This document shows, piece by piece, positions 1 to 9,820 of a DNA stretch of 35,270 nt. Source of the DNA: Flavobacteriales bacterium (GTDB taxonomy: Bacteria; Bacteroidota; Bacteroidia; Flavobacteriales_D; Parvicellaceae); NCBI GenBank assembly GCA_029244805.1, contig JAQWQH010000162.1, forward strand, positions 1 through 35,270, in the 5' to 3' direction. Below the pieces are notes generated by a model. That model had not been told where the DNA came from. It saw only the letters and a program-made list of their open reading frames with translations, and did no database searches. Both the position numbers and the translations under genes were made by a program. The first letter of the stretch is position 1. Each line of letters starts with the position of its first letter.

Positions 1-1919
1 TTTAAACTCTGATAATGTTTCAACGAGAATTTAAACTTATAATACTCAAACCACTTAAACTTTTCTTCAGTAGATAAGTTTAGCGCCTGTGTTTCTGTAT
101 ATCTTGAATAAGGTGGCAAACTTGATATAATAGATGTTTCAATTCTATTTCCACTTGTGGGAAATACGCCTCCCGAAGTGGTGTTTTTTAGCATTCCCAC
201 TTGCAAAGTCAAGGAGTTGAACTTCCCTGAAGTTTCTCCAAAAATGTCGAAATTATCTACGTTATAGATTTTGTAACCTAAAGAATAATTGAAGTAAGTA
301 AATAGATCATTCTTGAATGGTTGATGTGAAAGGGTAGAGCGTATATTGAATATCCCTAAATTACCCGAGCTGTCATTAATCGATGCAAAACTTGTATTAA
401 AAGCTAAACCGATTGGCTTTCCTTTTAACCAAGGTTCATAGATATTGAATGAACCACCATAATAACCGACCCCATCAGTTTGACCTTTTAATGAAAGGTG
501 CTGTCCTCCTCCGGCGGGAAGCGGATTCCATCGAGTTCCTTTTTTAAACAAATCGTTTCCAGAAAAATTTTTAAAATCAAAACCAACGGTGCCAACTAAC
601 CTCGTTCCATAGCCTCCACTAATATACAACTTATCGCTTATCTTCTCCTTAACTATATATTCTATCCCTACAATTTTAGATGCTGTGTCAGTATTCATTT
701 TTACATCCATTTCAGCATTTTTAAAATAATCTAACTGCGCAAGTTTTTGTTGAGATAAAATTATTTGAGAGCGCGTAAATATTTCTCCAGGTATCGTCAG
801 TACTTCACGCAACAAAACAAATTCCTTTGTTCGGATATTGCCAGAAAAAGAAATGTTTCCAAAACGCATAATCTCCCCTTCATCTATATGAGTAATGACA
901 TCAACCATACCGGTTTCCTCATTCGGCACTAATTGATGATATAAGCGCATCGCTGCATACCCCTTTTCATAATATAAAGAGCTTACATCATTATAACTAT
1001 TTGAAAAGTAAAGTAATTCATTAATTAAATCAACATTATAAATAGACCCCTTTAATTTTTTTGCCAATTTATTTAACACCGTGTCATCAATAAACTCATT
1101 ACCCTCCCATTTAAACTCACCAAATTTGTAATGTATTGACTCATTAAAAAAATAGGATAAGCTTACTTTTTGCTTAACGAAATCAAGTTTTAACGAATCA
1201 ATTTCAGCATATGGATAACCATTTATTTTAGCAATATTTTCGATGTTTTCAATTTCATACCCACCGTTATTTTGGTATAAACTGCCAGGCCATACAAAAA
1301 CGGAAGCCCGAATTTTGTCTAAAGACTTATTAAATTGCCTATTGGATATGTATTCTGTGTTTAGATAATCAATATTATCTACTCTAAATCGCTGTCCTTT
1401 TATTACTTTGTAAACAAGTGAAACTGATCCATTATTGGTTATAACAGAATCTAAAGAAAACTTGTTTTCAATATGGCCTTTACCATTTAAGTAATTATTT
1501 AATTGGCTTTCAATCACTTTTAATGATTGTGGATTATAAGCGATTCTCTTTTTTATAAACAAATTTTCAGTCATCCTACGTTGTTCACTTTTTGTCAACC
1601 CTGAATAACGAATACTTCCAAGTTGAAAATATTCCTCAACTTTAATAATTAATTCTATTCCTCTCGGAACATTAACCCTTATAATCTCTACCGATTTATA
1701 ATCTCCCGTTTGCCAAAGCGCCTTCATTGCATGAATAGTTTGTGTTCCAGGGACACTTATCCAACTATCAATTTTTAATCGGGAACGTATAATTATAGCA
1801 TCCTCATGTGTTCTTTTATTTCCTTCAACACGGACATCAACAATATGAAATATTGAGTCATTTTGAGAAACTCCAATACTGGAAATTAAAATGAATAAAA
1901 TGAAAAGTGCTCGACTCAT
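1..1919 (-). CDS. bamA: BamA-like Omp85 outer-membrane assembly protein (partial, 3' end outside window)
   Basis: My reading of the reverse strand gives an open frame of about 639 codons running off the window start, so it is missing from the ORF track. It begins MSRALFILFILISSIGVSQ, a signal peptide, followed by POTRA-type repeats (for example VDVRVEGNKRTHEDAIIIRS, then IRYSGLTKSEQRRM, and ISFSGNIRTKEFVLLREVL near residue 350) and then the start of a surface-antigen beta-barrel (VGFDFKNFSGNDLFKKG). This order is that of BamA, which folds beta-barrel proteins into the outer membrane; a BamA paralogue is possible because Bacteroidota carry several Omp85 proteins. The usual length is 800-900 residues, so roughly 200 are outside. 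It lies 56 bases downstream of topB on the same strand, with no terminator visible between. Confidence 0.85.
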   Translation of the reverse strand, partial: MSRALFILFILISSIGVSQNDSIFHIVDVRVEGNKRTHEDAIIIRSRLKIDSWISVPGTQTIHAMKALWQTGDYKSVEIIRVNVPRGIELIIKVEEYFQLGSIRYSGLTKSEQRRMTENLFIKKRIAYNPQSLKVIESQLNNYLNGKGHIENKFSLDSVITNNGSVSLVYKVIKGQRFRVDNIDYLNTEYISNRQFNKSLDKIRASVFVWPGSLYQNNGGYEIENIENIAKINGYPYAEIDSLKLDFVKQKVSLSYFFNESIHYKFGEFKWEGNEFIDDTVLNKLAKKLKGSIYNVDLINELLYFSNSYNDVSSLYYEKGYAAMRLYHQLVPNEETGMVDVITHIDEGEIMRFGNISFSGNIRTKEFVLLREVLTIPGEIFTRSQIILSQQKLAQLDYFKNAEMDVKMNTDTASKIVGIEYIVKEKISDKLYISGGYGTRLVGTVGFDFKNFSGNDLFKKGTRWNPLPAGGGQHLSLKGQTDGVGYYGGSFNIYEPWLKGKPIGLAFNTSFASINDSSGNLGIFNIRSTLSHQPFKNDLFTYFNYSLGYKIYNVDNFDIFGETSGKFNSLTLQVGMLKNTTSGGVFPTSGNRIETSIISSLPPYSRYTETQALNLSTEEKFKWFEYYKFKFSLKHYQSL

Positions 1920-1975
1920 TACGGCAAATAACGCTAGATTACAGATTGGATTGTACAAGAGTTGTCAATTTAATT

Positions 1976-4006
1976 CTACCAGCCTAACTTTAGCTTCTTG
2001 TTTAAAGTTACTTTTACCAACTCCTCTTTATTATTCAGTATACGTTTGAAACGATAATACGACTCTCCTTCTTCAATTAAAGACTTCATGTCTTTATCGG
2101 AAAAGGTAATTTCTTTAAATTTGAATGGTAGTGTGAATTTACACCCAATTTCCCAATCAGAACATCCCCAAGCAGAACGCCCCCTAATCATATGTCCTTT
2201 CTTACACTTAGGACAGCCTATTTTCTTAGGTTCTGCCTTTTGGTATTTCACTTGATGCACCAGCTCATTTACCATATCAAAAAGCTCTGTTTTAAACTTT
2301 TCAACAGCGTACTCTCCTCTTTCTATATCTCTGATTTTCTTTTCCCATTGCCCCGTTAGCTCCGCGGATTTTAAAATATCATTCTCAATTAAGGAAATCA
2401 AGTGCTGCCCCGTCTGAGTAGCTACAATTCTCTTTTTTTGACGAGCGATGTAATTTCTTTTAAAAAGTGTTTCGATAATATTAGCTCTGGTGGAAGGTCT
2501 TCCGATACCATTCTCCTTCATAATATCACGTAACTCGTCATCATCCACTTGTTTACCTGCAGATTCCATTGCGCGCAGCAGCGTTGCCTCAGAATAATAA
2601 CTTGGAGGCTTAGTATGTTTCTCTTGAAAATCTGGGGTGTGCGAGCCTTTTTCACCTTTTACAAATACGGGCATTACTTGCTCCTCTTTTTGAAGTTGAT
2701 TGGATTGCTCCTCTGAGGGAATATCTGCATATACTGCTCTCCAACCCATTTCAAGAATCTGTTTACCTGTCGCTTTAAATTTGACTTCTTTTACAAACCC
2801 CAAAACTGTGGAATTGCTCACCTTACAATCTGGATAGAAAACTGAAATAAAGCGTTTTGTAATCAGATCATACACTTTTTGATGTTGTGCAGAAATTCCG
2901 CTTGGAGATACACCTGTAGGTATAATGGCATGGTGATCCGTTACTTTCTTATCATCAAATACTTTTTTAGATTTTCTGATTTTCTTCCCTTTCAACTTAT
3001 CTGTAAATCGCTTATAAAATTTCAACTTATCCAATATACCCGGAACTTTTGGATAAACATCATTAGGCAAATAAGTAGTATCAACCCTAGGGTACGTGGT
3101 TAATTTCTGTTCGTATAGATTTTGAATGAGGTTCAACGTTTCTTCAGCAGAAAACCCAAATTTTCTGTTACAATCTACTTGTAAAGAAGTTAAATCAAAT
3201 AATCGTGGTGGTTGCTCCTTACCTTCTTTTTGAGCAAAAGATTCGATTTCGAATTCTTCTGAATCAATTTCTTGCAATATTCCCTCGCCTTCTTCTTTAG
3301 ATTTAAATTTCCCTTTCGTACTCGAAAAAACAACATCTCTATAAGTTGTTTTTAACTCATAATATGTTTCCGAAACAAAATTATCAATTTGAATTTGTCT
3401 TTCTACAATAAGAGCTAAAGTAGGGGTTTGGACTCTTCCTATGGATAGAACTTGCTTTTTATCTGCAAATCGAAGTGTAAATAGTCGTGTGGCATTCATG
3501 CCTAACATCCAATCACCTATTGCACGAGCTGCACCAGCTGCATATAAATTATCGTATTTAGCGCCTTCTTCTAATTTTTCAAAACCTTCTTTAATAGCTT
3601 CTTCTGTCAAAGAGGATATCCACAAACGTTTTAAAGGCTTATTTAGCTTAGCCTTAGCCAATACCCATCTTTGAATTAACTCTCCCTCTTGACCTGCATC
3701 ACCGCAGTTGATAACCTCATCGCATTTAGCCACTAAATCAGCAATTGCATTGAACTGTTTTTCAACTCCAGTATTCTGAATAAGTTTAATTCCAAATTTA
3801 GAGGGTAGCATAGGAAGCGTGTTTAAGTCCCACCATTTCCATTTTTCTGCATAATCCGCAGGCTCCTTTAAAGTGCAGAGGTGTCCAAAAGTCCATGAAA
3901 CCCAATAACCATTACCCTCCCAGTAACCATTTTTCATGGTAGTTGCGCCTAACACTTTTGCAATATCTTTAGCTACACTTGGTTTCTCGGCAATACAGAG
4001 TTTCAT
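1976..4006 (-). CDS. topB: DNA topoisomerase III (type IA)
   Basis: A 676-residue type IA topoisomerase, which relaxes and decatenates DNA by passing one strand through a transient single-strand break. The Toprim start is visible (MKLCIAEKPSVAKDIAKVLG). The catalytic tyrosine sits in TTYPRVDTTYLP (about Tyr305), and a C-terminal zinc-ribbon-like segment has CPKC (about 608-611) and C-x6-C in GCSDWEIGCKF. The acidic Toprim motif reads GDAGQEGE (102-109), so the usual DxDxE is DxGxE, a form I associate with the TopB branch rather than TopA. The length fits TopB. The start at 4006 follows a TAAATTTG -7 box with a short leader. It looks chromosomal rather than part of a conjugative element, since no transfer genes are nearby. 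Confidence 0.95.
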   Translation of the reverse strand: MKLCIAEKPSVAKDIAKVLGATTMKNGYWEGNGYWVSWTFGHLCTLKEPADYAEKWKWWDLNTLPMLPSKFGIKLIQNTGVEKQFNAIADLVAKCDEVINCGDAGQEGELIQRWVLAKAKLNKPLKRLWISSLTEEAIKEGFEKLEEGAKYDNLYAAGAARAIGDWMLGMNATRLFTLRFADKKQVLSIGRVQTPTLALIVERQIQIDNFVSETYYELKTTYRDVVFSSTKGKFKSKEEGEGILQEIDSEEFEIESFAQKEGKEQPPRLFDLTSLQVDCNRKFGFSAEETLNLIQNLYEQKLTTYPRVDTTYLPNDVYPKVPGILDKLKFYKRFTDKLKGKKIRKSKKVFDDKKVTDHHAIIPTGVSPSGISAQHQKVYDLITKRFISVFYPDCKVSNSTVLGFVKEVKFKATGKQILEMGWRAVYADIPSEEQSNQLQKEEQVMPVFVKGEKGSHTPDFQEKHTKPPSYYSEATLLRAMESAGKQVDDDELRDIMKENGIGRPSTRANIIETLFKRNYIARQKKRIVATQTGQHLISLIENDILKSAELTGQWEKKIRDIERGEYAVEKFKTELFDMVNELVHQVKYQKAEPKKIGCPKCKKGHMIRGRSAWGCSDWEIGCKFTLPFKFKEITFSDKDMKSLIEEGESYYRFKRILNNKEELVKVTLNKKLKLGW

Positions 4007-4029
4007 CTAAATACGCGATTGGTTGTACT

Positions 4030-4037
4030 CAAATTTA
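4030..4037 (-). promoter_or_regulatory. Predicted Bacteroidota -7 promoter box for topB
   Basis: The reverse strand reads TAAATTTG, a perfect match to the TAnnTTTG -7 consensus of Bacteroidota primary sigma factor. It ends 23 bases before the topB start. I see no matching TTG -33 box at the usual 17-20 base spacing. Confidence 0.5.
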
Positions 4038-4090
4038 AACTATACAATTGAAAATATTGGAAAATGTATATAAGTTGGAGGAATTGTGGA

Positions 4091-5965
4091 TTACTCCTTA
4101 ATCACAGTATAATCTTCATAGCGAATCATAAATACATTCTTATTTTCATAACCGCCGTTTAGATCAACTTTTTCAAATAATGAATTTGTGTTAAATCCTA
4201 TATTATTTAGATATGAGTAGTGATTTGAAAAGTCTGTACCATAAATTAAAATTCCTTTGAGGTTAATAAAAGCAGCATCGAACCCAATAAATGAAAAGCG
4301 ACCAGGATCAGTAGAATATTTTGCTCTATAATTACGAATAAATTCCACAACCTTGGAATCCTCGTATTCCACATAACCACTTGTTACCAGACTTAATTTA
4401 AACTTGTTCTTGTACTTTTCGTCAATTGTAGGAAAATCATTCCAATCTTCTAAACCAAAAACTTGCAGTGAATACTTCCTATAAGGGTTGGAGTTAGTCG
4501 TAGAACTCAACTTGGTGAAGAAATCACTAACATGACCTACACTTTGCGAAGGAACAACAATTAGATTATTCTTATCTAACACCATTTTGGATTCAACAGC
4601 GGAAAGCCTACTGCCTTTAGAATTTATATACGTTTCTTTAGCTGAGTCTAAGTAACGATTTGGATATTTCTTTAATTCTTCTAAAAAAGCTTTCTTGAAT
4701 GTTCTGTAATAATATTCATCCTTATCATTTTTCTGATTACGGACAATAATAACATTTTGATCGTGGTATTTTCTAGCTATCTCTTGCGCCATAAACTTAA
4801 TTTGTGTCGGTGTAGATGCTGTCATCTTCGTTACAAAAGGATTATTAAATAATGCCTTATTTGACACCGGTATTGGACAAATGAGTTGAATGCTATTTGT
4901 TTTAGCGAACTCTCTTACCAATTTAATTTGATTGGCATAAAATGGACCTATTATTAAATCAATTTCAGAAAATTCTGACTTATTTAAGATTCCTCTAACA
5001 ACGGCAGTATCATGCTTTGTATCATACACACGTACGACGACATTTAAGCCTGCACGCTTAAGCGAATCAATTGCCAGCATAACACCATGGTGAAAATCCA
5101 ATGCATTTAATGTATGCGAATATATTGGACAATCTCCAATAGGCGGACATCTCTCCATTCTAGCATTATTTTCATCAAAAAAGAAAGGAATCATAACCGC
5201 TATTTCGTAAACTTCTTGTGCCGAAGAAGGATGGAAATTTGAGGAATCCAACGATATATCAGTTAGCGTATCTCGTAAAATATCATCTACCTCACTACTT
5301 ATTTTTTTCTTAAGCGGTATTCTCAACTTCATTCCCTTATTCAACCCATCTAACAATCCTTCATTTGCAGCTGTAATTTCTTCAATTGAAACATTGTAAA
5401 GTTTAGAAAGGCTATACATGGTTTCATTCTTCTTCACCTTGTGCAATATGATACTATCTCCTGGATCTGCAGTTGGATTAATTGGGTCTTTAACGATTGG
5501 CACAATCACATCATCCTTGACAACATTATTTAGCGGGACTTTCACCATAGAACCTAGTGCTAAGTTACCAGATGGATTTGCTGAAATCACGTCTTTTGCA
5601 GGGACTCCGTATTTTCGTGCTATAGAATACAATGTTTCCCCATTTTCAACAATATGCATGATACTATTTTCATCACTTATCGTATCTATTGCACTAGCTT
5701 CCTCCTTTACAACCTTTTCCTTAACTGGGAAATATAATTTCTGTCCAATACTCAGTCCCTGCTGTGCTTCAGGGTTATTTTCATAAAGTTCATTCAAACT
5801 AATGTTATATAGACGACTAATACCATATGCTGTTTGAGACTTAGCAACAGTGTGAACATAAACCTTTTTTCCATCTTTTGTTTCTACCGGAACTTCTCCA
5901 GGTTGAGCAAAAAAGCCAATAGAAAAAAGTACTCCGACCCAAACTAATATTATTCTATTCAACAT
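4091..5965 (-). CDS. LysM-repeat protein with type I periplasmic-binding (amino-acid-receptor-like) domain
   Basis: An exported protein. Numbering from the ORF-track start, there are three LysM repeats (about 45-91, 112-155 and 183-227; e.g. HIVENGETLYSIARKYGVP) and then, from about 265 to the end, a two-lobed type I periplasmic-binding fold related to ABC amino-acid receptors (EIAVMIPFFFDENNARMERC, DLIIGPFYANQIKLV, FIGFDAAFINLKGIL). LysM domains bind peptidoglycan, so it is likely a periplasmic wall-associated protein; its ligand is unknown and no transporter is adjacent. I place the start at Met11 of the track ORF (MLNRIILVWVGVLFSIGFFAQ, a clear signal peptide); the upstream in-frame start at 5995 would overlap guaA and put charged residues before the signal. 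It lies 20 bases after guaA and is probably cotranscribed. Confidence 0.85.
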   Translation of the reverse strand: MLNRIILVWVGVLFSIGFFAQPGEVPVETKDGKKVYVHTVAKSQTAYGISRLYNISLNELYENNPEAQQGLSIGQKLYFPVKEKVVKEEASAIDTISDENSIMHIVENGETLYSIARKYGVPAKDVISANPSGNLALGSMVKVPLNNVVKDDVIVPIVKDPINPTADPGDSIILHKVKKNETMYSLSKLYNVSIEEITAANEGLLDGLNKGMKLRIPLKKKISSEVDDILRDTLTDISLDSSNFHPSSAQEVYEIAVMIPFFFDENNARMERCPPIGDCPIYSHTLNALDFHHGVMLAIDSLKRAGLNVVVRVYDTKHDTAVVRGILNKSEFSEIDLIIGPFYANQIKLVREFAKTNSIQLICPIPVSNKALFNNPFVTKMTASTPTQIKFMAQEIARKYHDQNVIIVRNQKNDKDEYYYRTFKKAFLEELKKYPNRYLDSAKETYINSKGSRLSAVESKMVLDKNNLIVVPSQSVGHVSDFFTKLSSTTNSNPYRKYSLQVFGLEDWNDFPTIDEKYKNKFKLSLVTSGYVEYEDSKVVEFIRNYRAKYSTDPGRFSFIGFDAAFINLKGILIYGTDFSNHYSYLNNIGFNTNSLFEKVDLNGGYENKNVFMIRYEDYTVIKE

Positions 5966-5985
5966 ATTTGTCGTTTTAAAATGAT

Positions 5986-7518
5986 CTATTCCCATTCTAT
6001 GGTAGCAGGCGGCTTAGAACTGATATCATAAGTCACTCTATTTATTCCTTTTACTTTATTGATAATATCATTTGATACTTTTGCTAAAAAGTCATGAGGT
6101 AAATGACACCAATCGGCTGTCATACCATCTGTGGAGGAGACAGCTCTCAAGGCTACTGCATTTTCGTAGGTCCTTTCATCTCCCATTACTCCAACACTTT
6201 GCACAGGCAATAACATTACTCCTGCTTGCCAAACGTCATCATATAATCCATTTGTTTTCAACCCTTCAATAAAAATATGATCCACCTCTTGCAAAATGCG
6301 TACCTTTTCTTCAGTCACATCTCCTAAAATACGAATTCCTAAACCAGGACAAGGAAAAGGATGGCGATTTAGAATATTAGATGAAATCCCTAAAGATTTA
6401 CCAACTCTTCTTACCTCATCCTTGAATAAAGACCTAAGTGGTTCAACTATATCTAGTTTCATATAATCAGGCAAACCTCCCACATTATGGTGAGATTTAA
6501 TTGTTTGGGAAGCACCACCATTAACTGATATGGATTCAATTACATCTGGATATATAGTTCCTTGTCCTAACCATTTTACATTATCTAACTTATTAGATTC
6601 TTCATCAAAAACATCGATAAACACTTTTCCAATCGCCTTTCTTTTCAATTCAGGGTCAGAAACTCCAGCTAACTCAGAATAAAATTTTTCCTTGGCATCA
6701 ACTCCAGTAATATTTAGCCCCATGGAAATATAACTATCAAGAACACTTTCAAATTCATCTTTTCTTAAAAGTCCATTATCTACAAAAACACAATGCAAAT
6801 TATCTCCAATCGCTTTTTGTAATAAAACAGCAGCAACTGATGAATCAACACCTCCTGACAAACCCAGTACTACTTTATCATTGCCTAATTTCTCTTTTAA
6901 TTCTAGTACTGTTTTCTCAGCAAATGAATCAGGAGTCCAAGATTGTGAGCATTTACAAATTCCAACTACAAAATTCTTCAGTAATTGTGGCCCGTCCGTT
7001 GAATGATAAACCTCTGGATGAAACTGAATACCATAAGTTTCTTCACCATTTATGTGATATCCAGCCATCTCTACATCTTCTGTACTCGCAATTACTTGAA
7101 ATGATTCTGGAATATTCTGTATAGTATCCCCATGGCTCATCCAAACTTGAGATAGGTTACTCACCCCTTTCATTAATTCGTGGCTATTATCAACATAAGA
7201 GAGTTTGGCTCTACCATATTCTCTAATATCCGAGGGCACAACTGAACCACCATTGCTGTTAACAATAAATTGCGCTCCATAACAAACTCCTAACAAAGGA
7301 AATTTCCTACGGTAATTCGATAAATCTGGGTTTGGCGCTTCCGGGTCATGAACCGAATAGGGACTACCAGAAAGAATAACTCCTTTGATAGTGTTTTCAA
7401 TTTCAGGTATATTATCGTAAGGATGTATCTCACAATAGACATTTAACTCTCTCACTCTTCTGGCTATCAACTGCGTGTACTGCGAACCAAAATCCAATAT
7501 CAATATCATTTCTTGCAT
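5986..7518 (-). CDS. guaA: GMP synthase (glutamine-hydrolysing)
   Basis: Converts XMP to GMP using ATP and glutamine, the last step of guanine nucleotide synthesis. The N-terminal class I amidotransferase has nucleophile Cys79 in GVCYGAQF and His167/Glu169 in QFHPE. The ATP-pyrophosphatase domain has the PP-loop LSGGVDSS (220-227), and the C-terminal dimerisation domain ends in [14 protein letters not shown], the family hallmark. The length of 510 is typical. Met1 (7518) lies only 4 bases after a perfect -7 box, so either the mRNA is leaderless or translation starts at Met4 (7509), which gives [14 protein letters not shown] and aligns with the usual N-terminus. It heads a probable two-gene transcript with the LysM protein. 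Confidence 0.97.
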   Translation of the reverse strand: MQEMILILDFGSQYTQLIARRVRELNVYCEIHPYDNIPEIENTIKGVILSGSPYSVHDPEAPNPDLSNYRRKFPLLGVCYGAQFIVNSNGGSVVPSDIREYGRAKLSYVDNSHELMKGVSNLSQVWMSHGDTIQNIPESFQVIASTEDVEMAGYHINGEETYGIQFHPEVYHSTDGPQLLKNFVVGICKCSQSWTPDSFAEKTVLELKEKLGNDKVVLGLSGGVDSSVAAVLLQKAIGDNLHCVFVDNGLLRKDEFESVLDSYISMGLNITGVDAKEKFYSELAGVSDPELKRKAIGKVFIDVFDEESNKLDNVKWLGQGTIYPDVIESISVNGGASQTIKSHHNVGGLPDYMKLDIVEPLRSLFKDEVRRVGKSLGISSNILNRHPFPCPGLGIRILGDVTEEKVRILQEVDHIFIEGLKTNGLYDDVWQAGVMLLPVQSVGVMGDERTYENAVALRAVSSTDGMTADWCHLPHDFLAKVSNDIINKVKGINRVTYDISSKPPATIEWE

Positions 7519-7522
7519 CGCG

Positions 7523-7551
7523 CAAAGATAAAAAGTTACCTCTCAATACAA
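7523..7551 (-). promoter_or_regulatory. Predicted promoter of guaA (TTG-N18-TATCTTTG)
   Basis: The reverse strand has TATCTTTG (7530 to 7523), a perfect TAnnTTTG box, with TTG 18 bases upstream (7551 to 7549), matching the Bacteroidota -33/-7 architecture. Only CGCG separates the box from the annotated ATG. Confidence 0.7.
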
Positions 7552-7685
7552 CTTTTTCAATCCAATATTTATTAACTTTTACAAGCTAGATATTAACCAT
7601 TACCAATTTTACACTATTTGGATTAAATCAAAAAGCTAAACAGAATTAAAAAGATTAAGTTCTAAGAGAGTTCGATTCCTTTTCA

Positions 7686-7693
7686 TTTCTTTG
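7686..7693 (+). promoter_or_regulatory. Candidate -7 box of miaA
   Basis: TTTCTTTG matches TAnnTTTG at five of six fixed positions and ends 5 bases before the miaA ATG. No clear TTG -33 element is seen. If real, the transcript would be leaderless or nearly so. Confidence 0.4.
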
Positions 7694-7698
7694 TATCA

Positions 7699-8595
7699 AT
7701 GAAAAACCTAATCGTAATAGTTGGTCCTACCGGGATTGGTAAAACTAGTCTATCCATTGAAATAGCTAAACATTTTAAGTGCGATATAATTTCAGCAGAT
7801 AGTCGTCAGTTTTTTAAAGAAATGGCAATCGGCACCGCTAAACCAACAACAACCGAATTAGCAGAAGCTACACATCATTTTATAAGTAATATCTCCATTA
7901 ACCAAAAATATTCTGCTGGCACTTTTGAAATTGAAGCGATTGCAAAATTGAGAGAACTGCACAAAACGAATGATGTGGCTATACTTGTTGGTGGTTCCGG
8001 CCTATATATAGATGCTGTCTGCTCAGGGATTGATGAAATTCCATTTGATTTAGAAATAAGAGAACAACTAAACAAAGAAATGGAAGAATATGGACCCAAA
8101 GCACTTAGAGAGGAATTAAAAGAAAAAGATCCCGAACATTATGCAAGGATGAACATTAAAAATCCACAGCGGTTAATTCGGGCCATCGAGGTATGCAGAA
8201 TAACGGGAAAAACATATTCATCCTTTCGAAAAAATACAGTTAAAAAACGTGACTTCAACATTATAAAAATTGGCTTAAACGCGGATAGAGAAGTTGTATA
8301 CAACAGAATTAACCAACGTGTGGATTTGATGATGAAGGAAGGCTTACTGGATGAAGTTAAATCATTAGAAAAAAGCAAAGACTTAAATGCTTTAAAAACG
8401 GTAGGATACAAAGAACTCTTTTCTTATTTAGACAACGAAAACAACTTAGAGGATGCAGTAAATCTCATTAAACAACACACGCGAAATTTTGCAAAAAGAC
8501 AGCTAACATGGTTCAAAAAAGATCGGACTACGAAATGGTTTGGGCCAAATAAATTAAGCGATATAATTAATTACTTGGACAAGGAAATAAATTGA
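7699..8595 (+). CDS. miaA: tRNA dimethylallyltransferase
   Basis: Transfers a dimethylallyl group to N6 of A37 in tRNAs reading codons that begin with U, stabilising codon pairing. It has the P-loop GPTGIGKT (9-16), the DSRQ motif (34-37), the substrate segment GGSGLYIDAV, and the tRNA-contacting QRLIRAIEV and KQHTRNFAKRQLTWF. The length of 298 is normal. It shares a TTGA junction with the following MFS gene, so the two are likely translationally coupled. Confidence 0.96.
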   Translation: MKNLIVIVGPTGIGKTSLSIEIAKHFKCDIISADSRQFFKEMAIGTAKPTTTELAEATHHFISNISINQKYSAGTFEIEAIAKLRELHKTNDVAILVGGSGLYIDAVCSGIDEIPFDLEIREQLNKEMEEYGPKALREELKEKDPEHYARMNIKNPQRLIRAIEVCRITGKTYSSFRKNTVKKRDFNIIKIGLNADREVVYNRINQRVDLMMKEGLLDEVKSLEKSKDLNALKTVGYKELFSYLDNENNLEDAVNLIKQHTRNFAKRQLTWFKKDRTTKWFGPNKLSDIINYLDKEIN

Positions 8596-9815
8596 TCTTC
8601 TCCTTAAAAAGATATCGAAACTTAGAAAAGAACTCTTTAAACTTAATATTATCGGAATCTTTTTTACAGCTAATCAATGGCTGTTTAATGCTCATTCTAT
8701 TCTTATACATGGGAGAATTAGGTTATTCAAATTCAGAAAAGGCTTTTTATTTCGTATTTCGGTTTACCAGTGTCCTTTTTTTTTCATTCCCTTTTGGACT
8801 CTGGATTAAAGGGAAAAAACTACTTCCATTTTTCAAAATTAGTGCCTTCACATTACCCATTATAACATTGCTTATGGTATATGCTATTCATGAAAATATT
8901 GATTGGCTGATTATCCTTACCTTCTTTTTATGGGGACTTTCTTTTAGTTTCTCTCAAATTTGCAAATTTCCATTTGTATTGCGGCATTGTCCGAAAGACC
9001 AAATTACTGAAGGAATAACATTATCATATGCTACCTGGAGCTTTGGAAATGTTCTGGGAGGGACATTAATTTTCACCTTGAGTAATTTATTTCCAACTGT
9101 TTTTACATCGCAAAACTGTATTATTTTCATTGCAATTTTTAGCTATTTTTCTCTTTACTTTTTGTACAAAGTCGATCCTAACGAAAAGCTAGGAAACCTT
9201 AGACATACCAACAATAATCTTGAACTAAAAAATTATGATTGGAAACTCATTTTTCAAGGACTCTTCCCTACTTTGCTTATCGCAATTGGCGCAGGAATGA
9301 GCATTCCTTTTATGAACATATACTTTGAGCAAACATTTGATATGAGTTATGACAACTACGCTGCTCTTGGTTTTGTAACTCATTGTTTCGTTTTCTTTAT
9401 GATTTTACAATCTCCTAATATCAAAAATAAATTTGGGTACAAAAAGGCTATTCCAATCACGCAAACCTTATCCGTATTATCTTTAATTGCATTGGGTCTT
9501 TTTGAAAGTTATAGTTCAATACCATTTATCTTCTACTTTGCGATTTTCTTTTTTATTATTAGACAGCCATTAATGAACATAGCACAACCTATGACCACAG
9601 ACATTATAATGAAATATGTCGGAGAGAAAAACCATGAGATTGTCAGTGCTTTATTTGCTTTAATATGGAATGGCAGCTTTGTTATTAGCGGTTTATTATT
9701 CGCTTACTTAAGCGCTCTCAATCTCCCATTTATGTACATATTTGCTTATACAGCTATCTTCTATTTTGTTGCAATTATTTGGTATATTTGGTTGATTCAG
9801 AAAATCGAGAAGTAG
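8592..9815 (+). CDS. Major facilitator superfamily transporter
   Basis: A 407-residue hydrophobic protein with about 12 predicted membrane helices in two halves separated by a polar loop (about residues 195-215, PNEKLGNLRHTNNNLELKNY), the MFS layout. I cannot name the substrate; no classic drug or sugar signature stands out. The start is a TTG overlapping the miaA stop (TTGA); the next ATG is inside the first helix, so the TTG is preferred. The GNAT gene begins 5 bases after its stop, placing it in the middle of a miaA-MFS-GNAT transcript. Confidence 0.85.
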   Translation: MIFSLKRYRNLEKNSLNLILSESFLQLINGCLMLILFLYMGELGYSNSEKAFYFVFRFTSVLFFSFPFGLWIKGKKLLPFFKISAFTLPIITLLMVYAIHENIDWLIILTFFLWGLSFSFSQICKFPFVLRHCPKDQITEGITLSYATWSFGNVLGGTLIFTLSNLFPTVFTSQNCIIFIAIFSYFSLYFLYKVDPNEKLGNLRHTNNNLELKNYDWKLIFQGLFPTLLIAIGAGMSIPFMNIYFEQTFDMSYDNYAALGFVTHCFVFFMILQSPNIKNKFGYKKAIPITQTLSVLSLIALGLFESYSSIPFIFYFAIFFFIIRQPLMNIAQPMTTDIIMKYVGEKNHEIVSALFALIWNGSFVISGLLFAYLSALNLPFMYIFAYTAIFYFVAIIWYIWLIQKIEK

Positions 9816-9820
9816 CTATT

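Noticed and set aside
2879-3103. Plus-strand ORF of 74 residues inside topB
   Set aside because: Shadow of topB in another frame; no family features or start signals. The same applies to the other short opposite-strand ORFs in the track.
7664-7676. GAGTTCGATTCC, which looks like a tRNA T-arm
   Set aside because: No acceptor, anticodon or D-arm can be formed around it, and it lies in the miaA upstream region.
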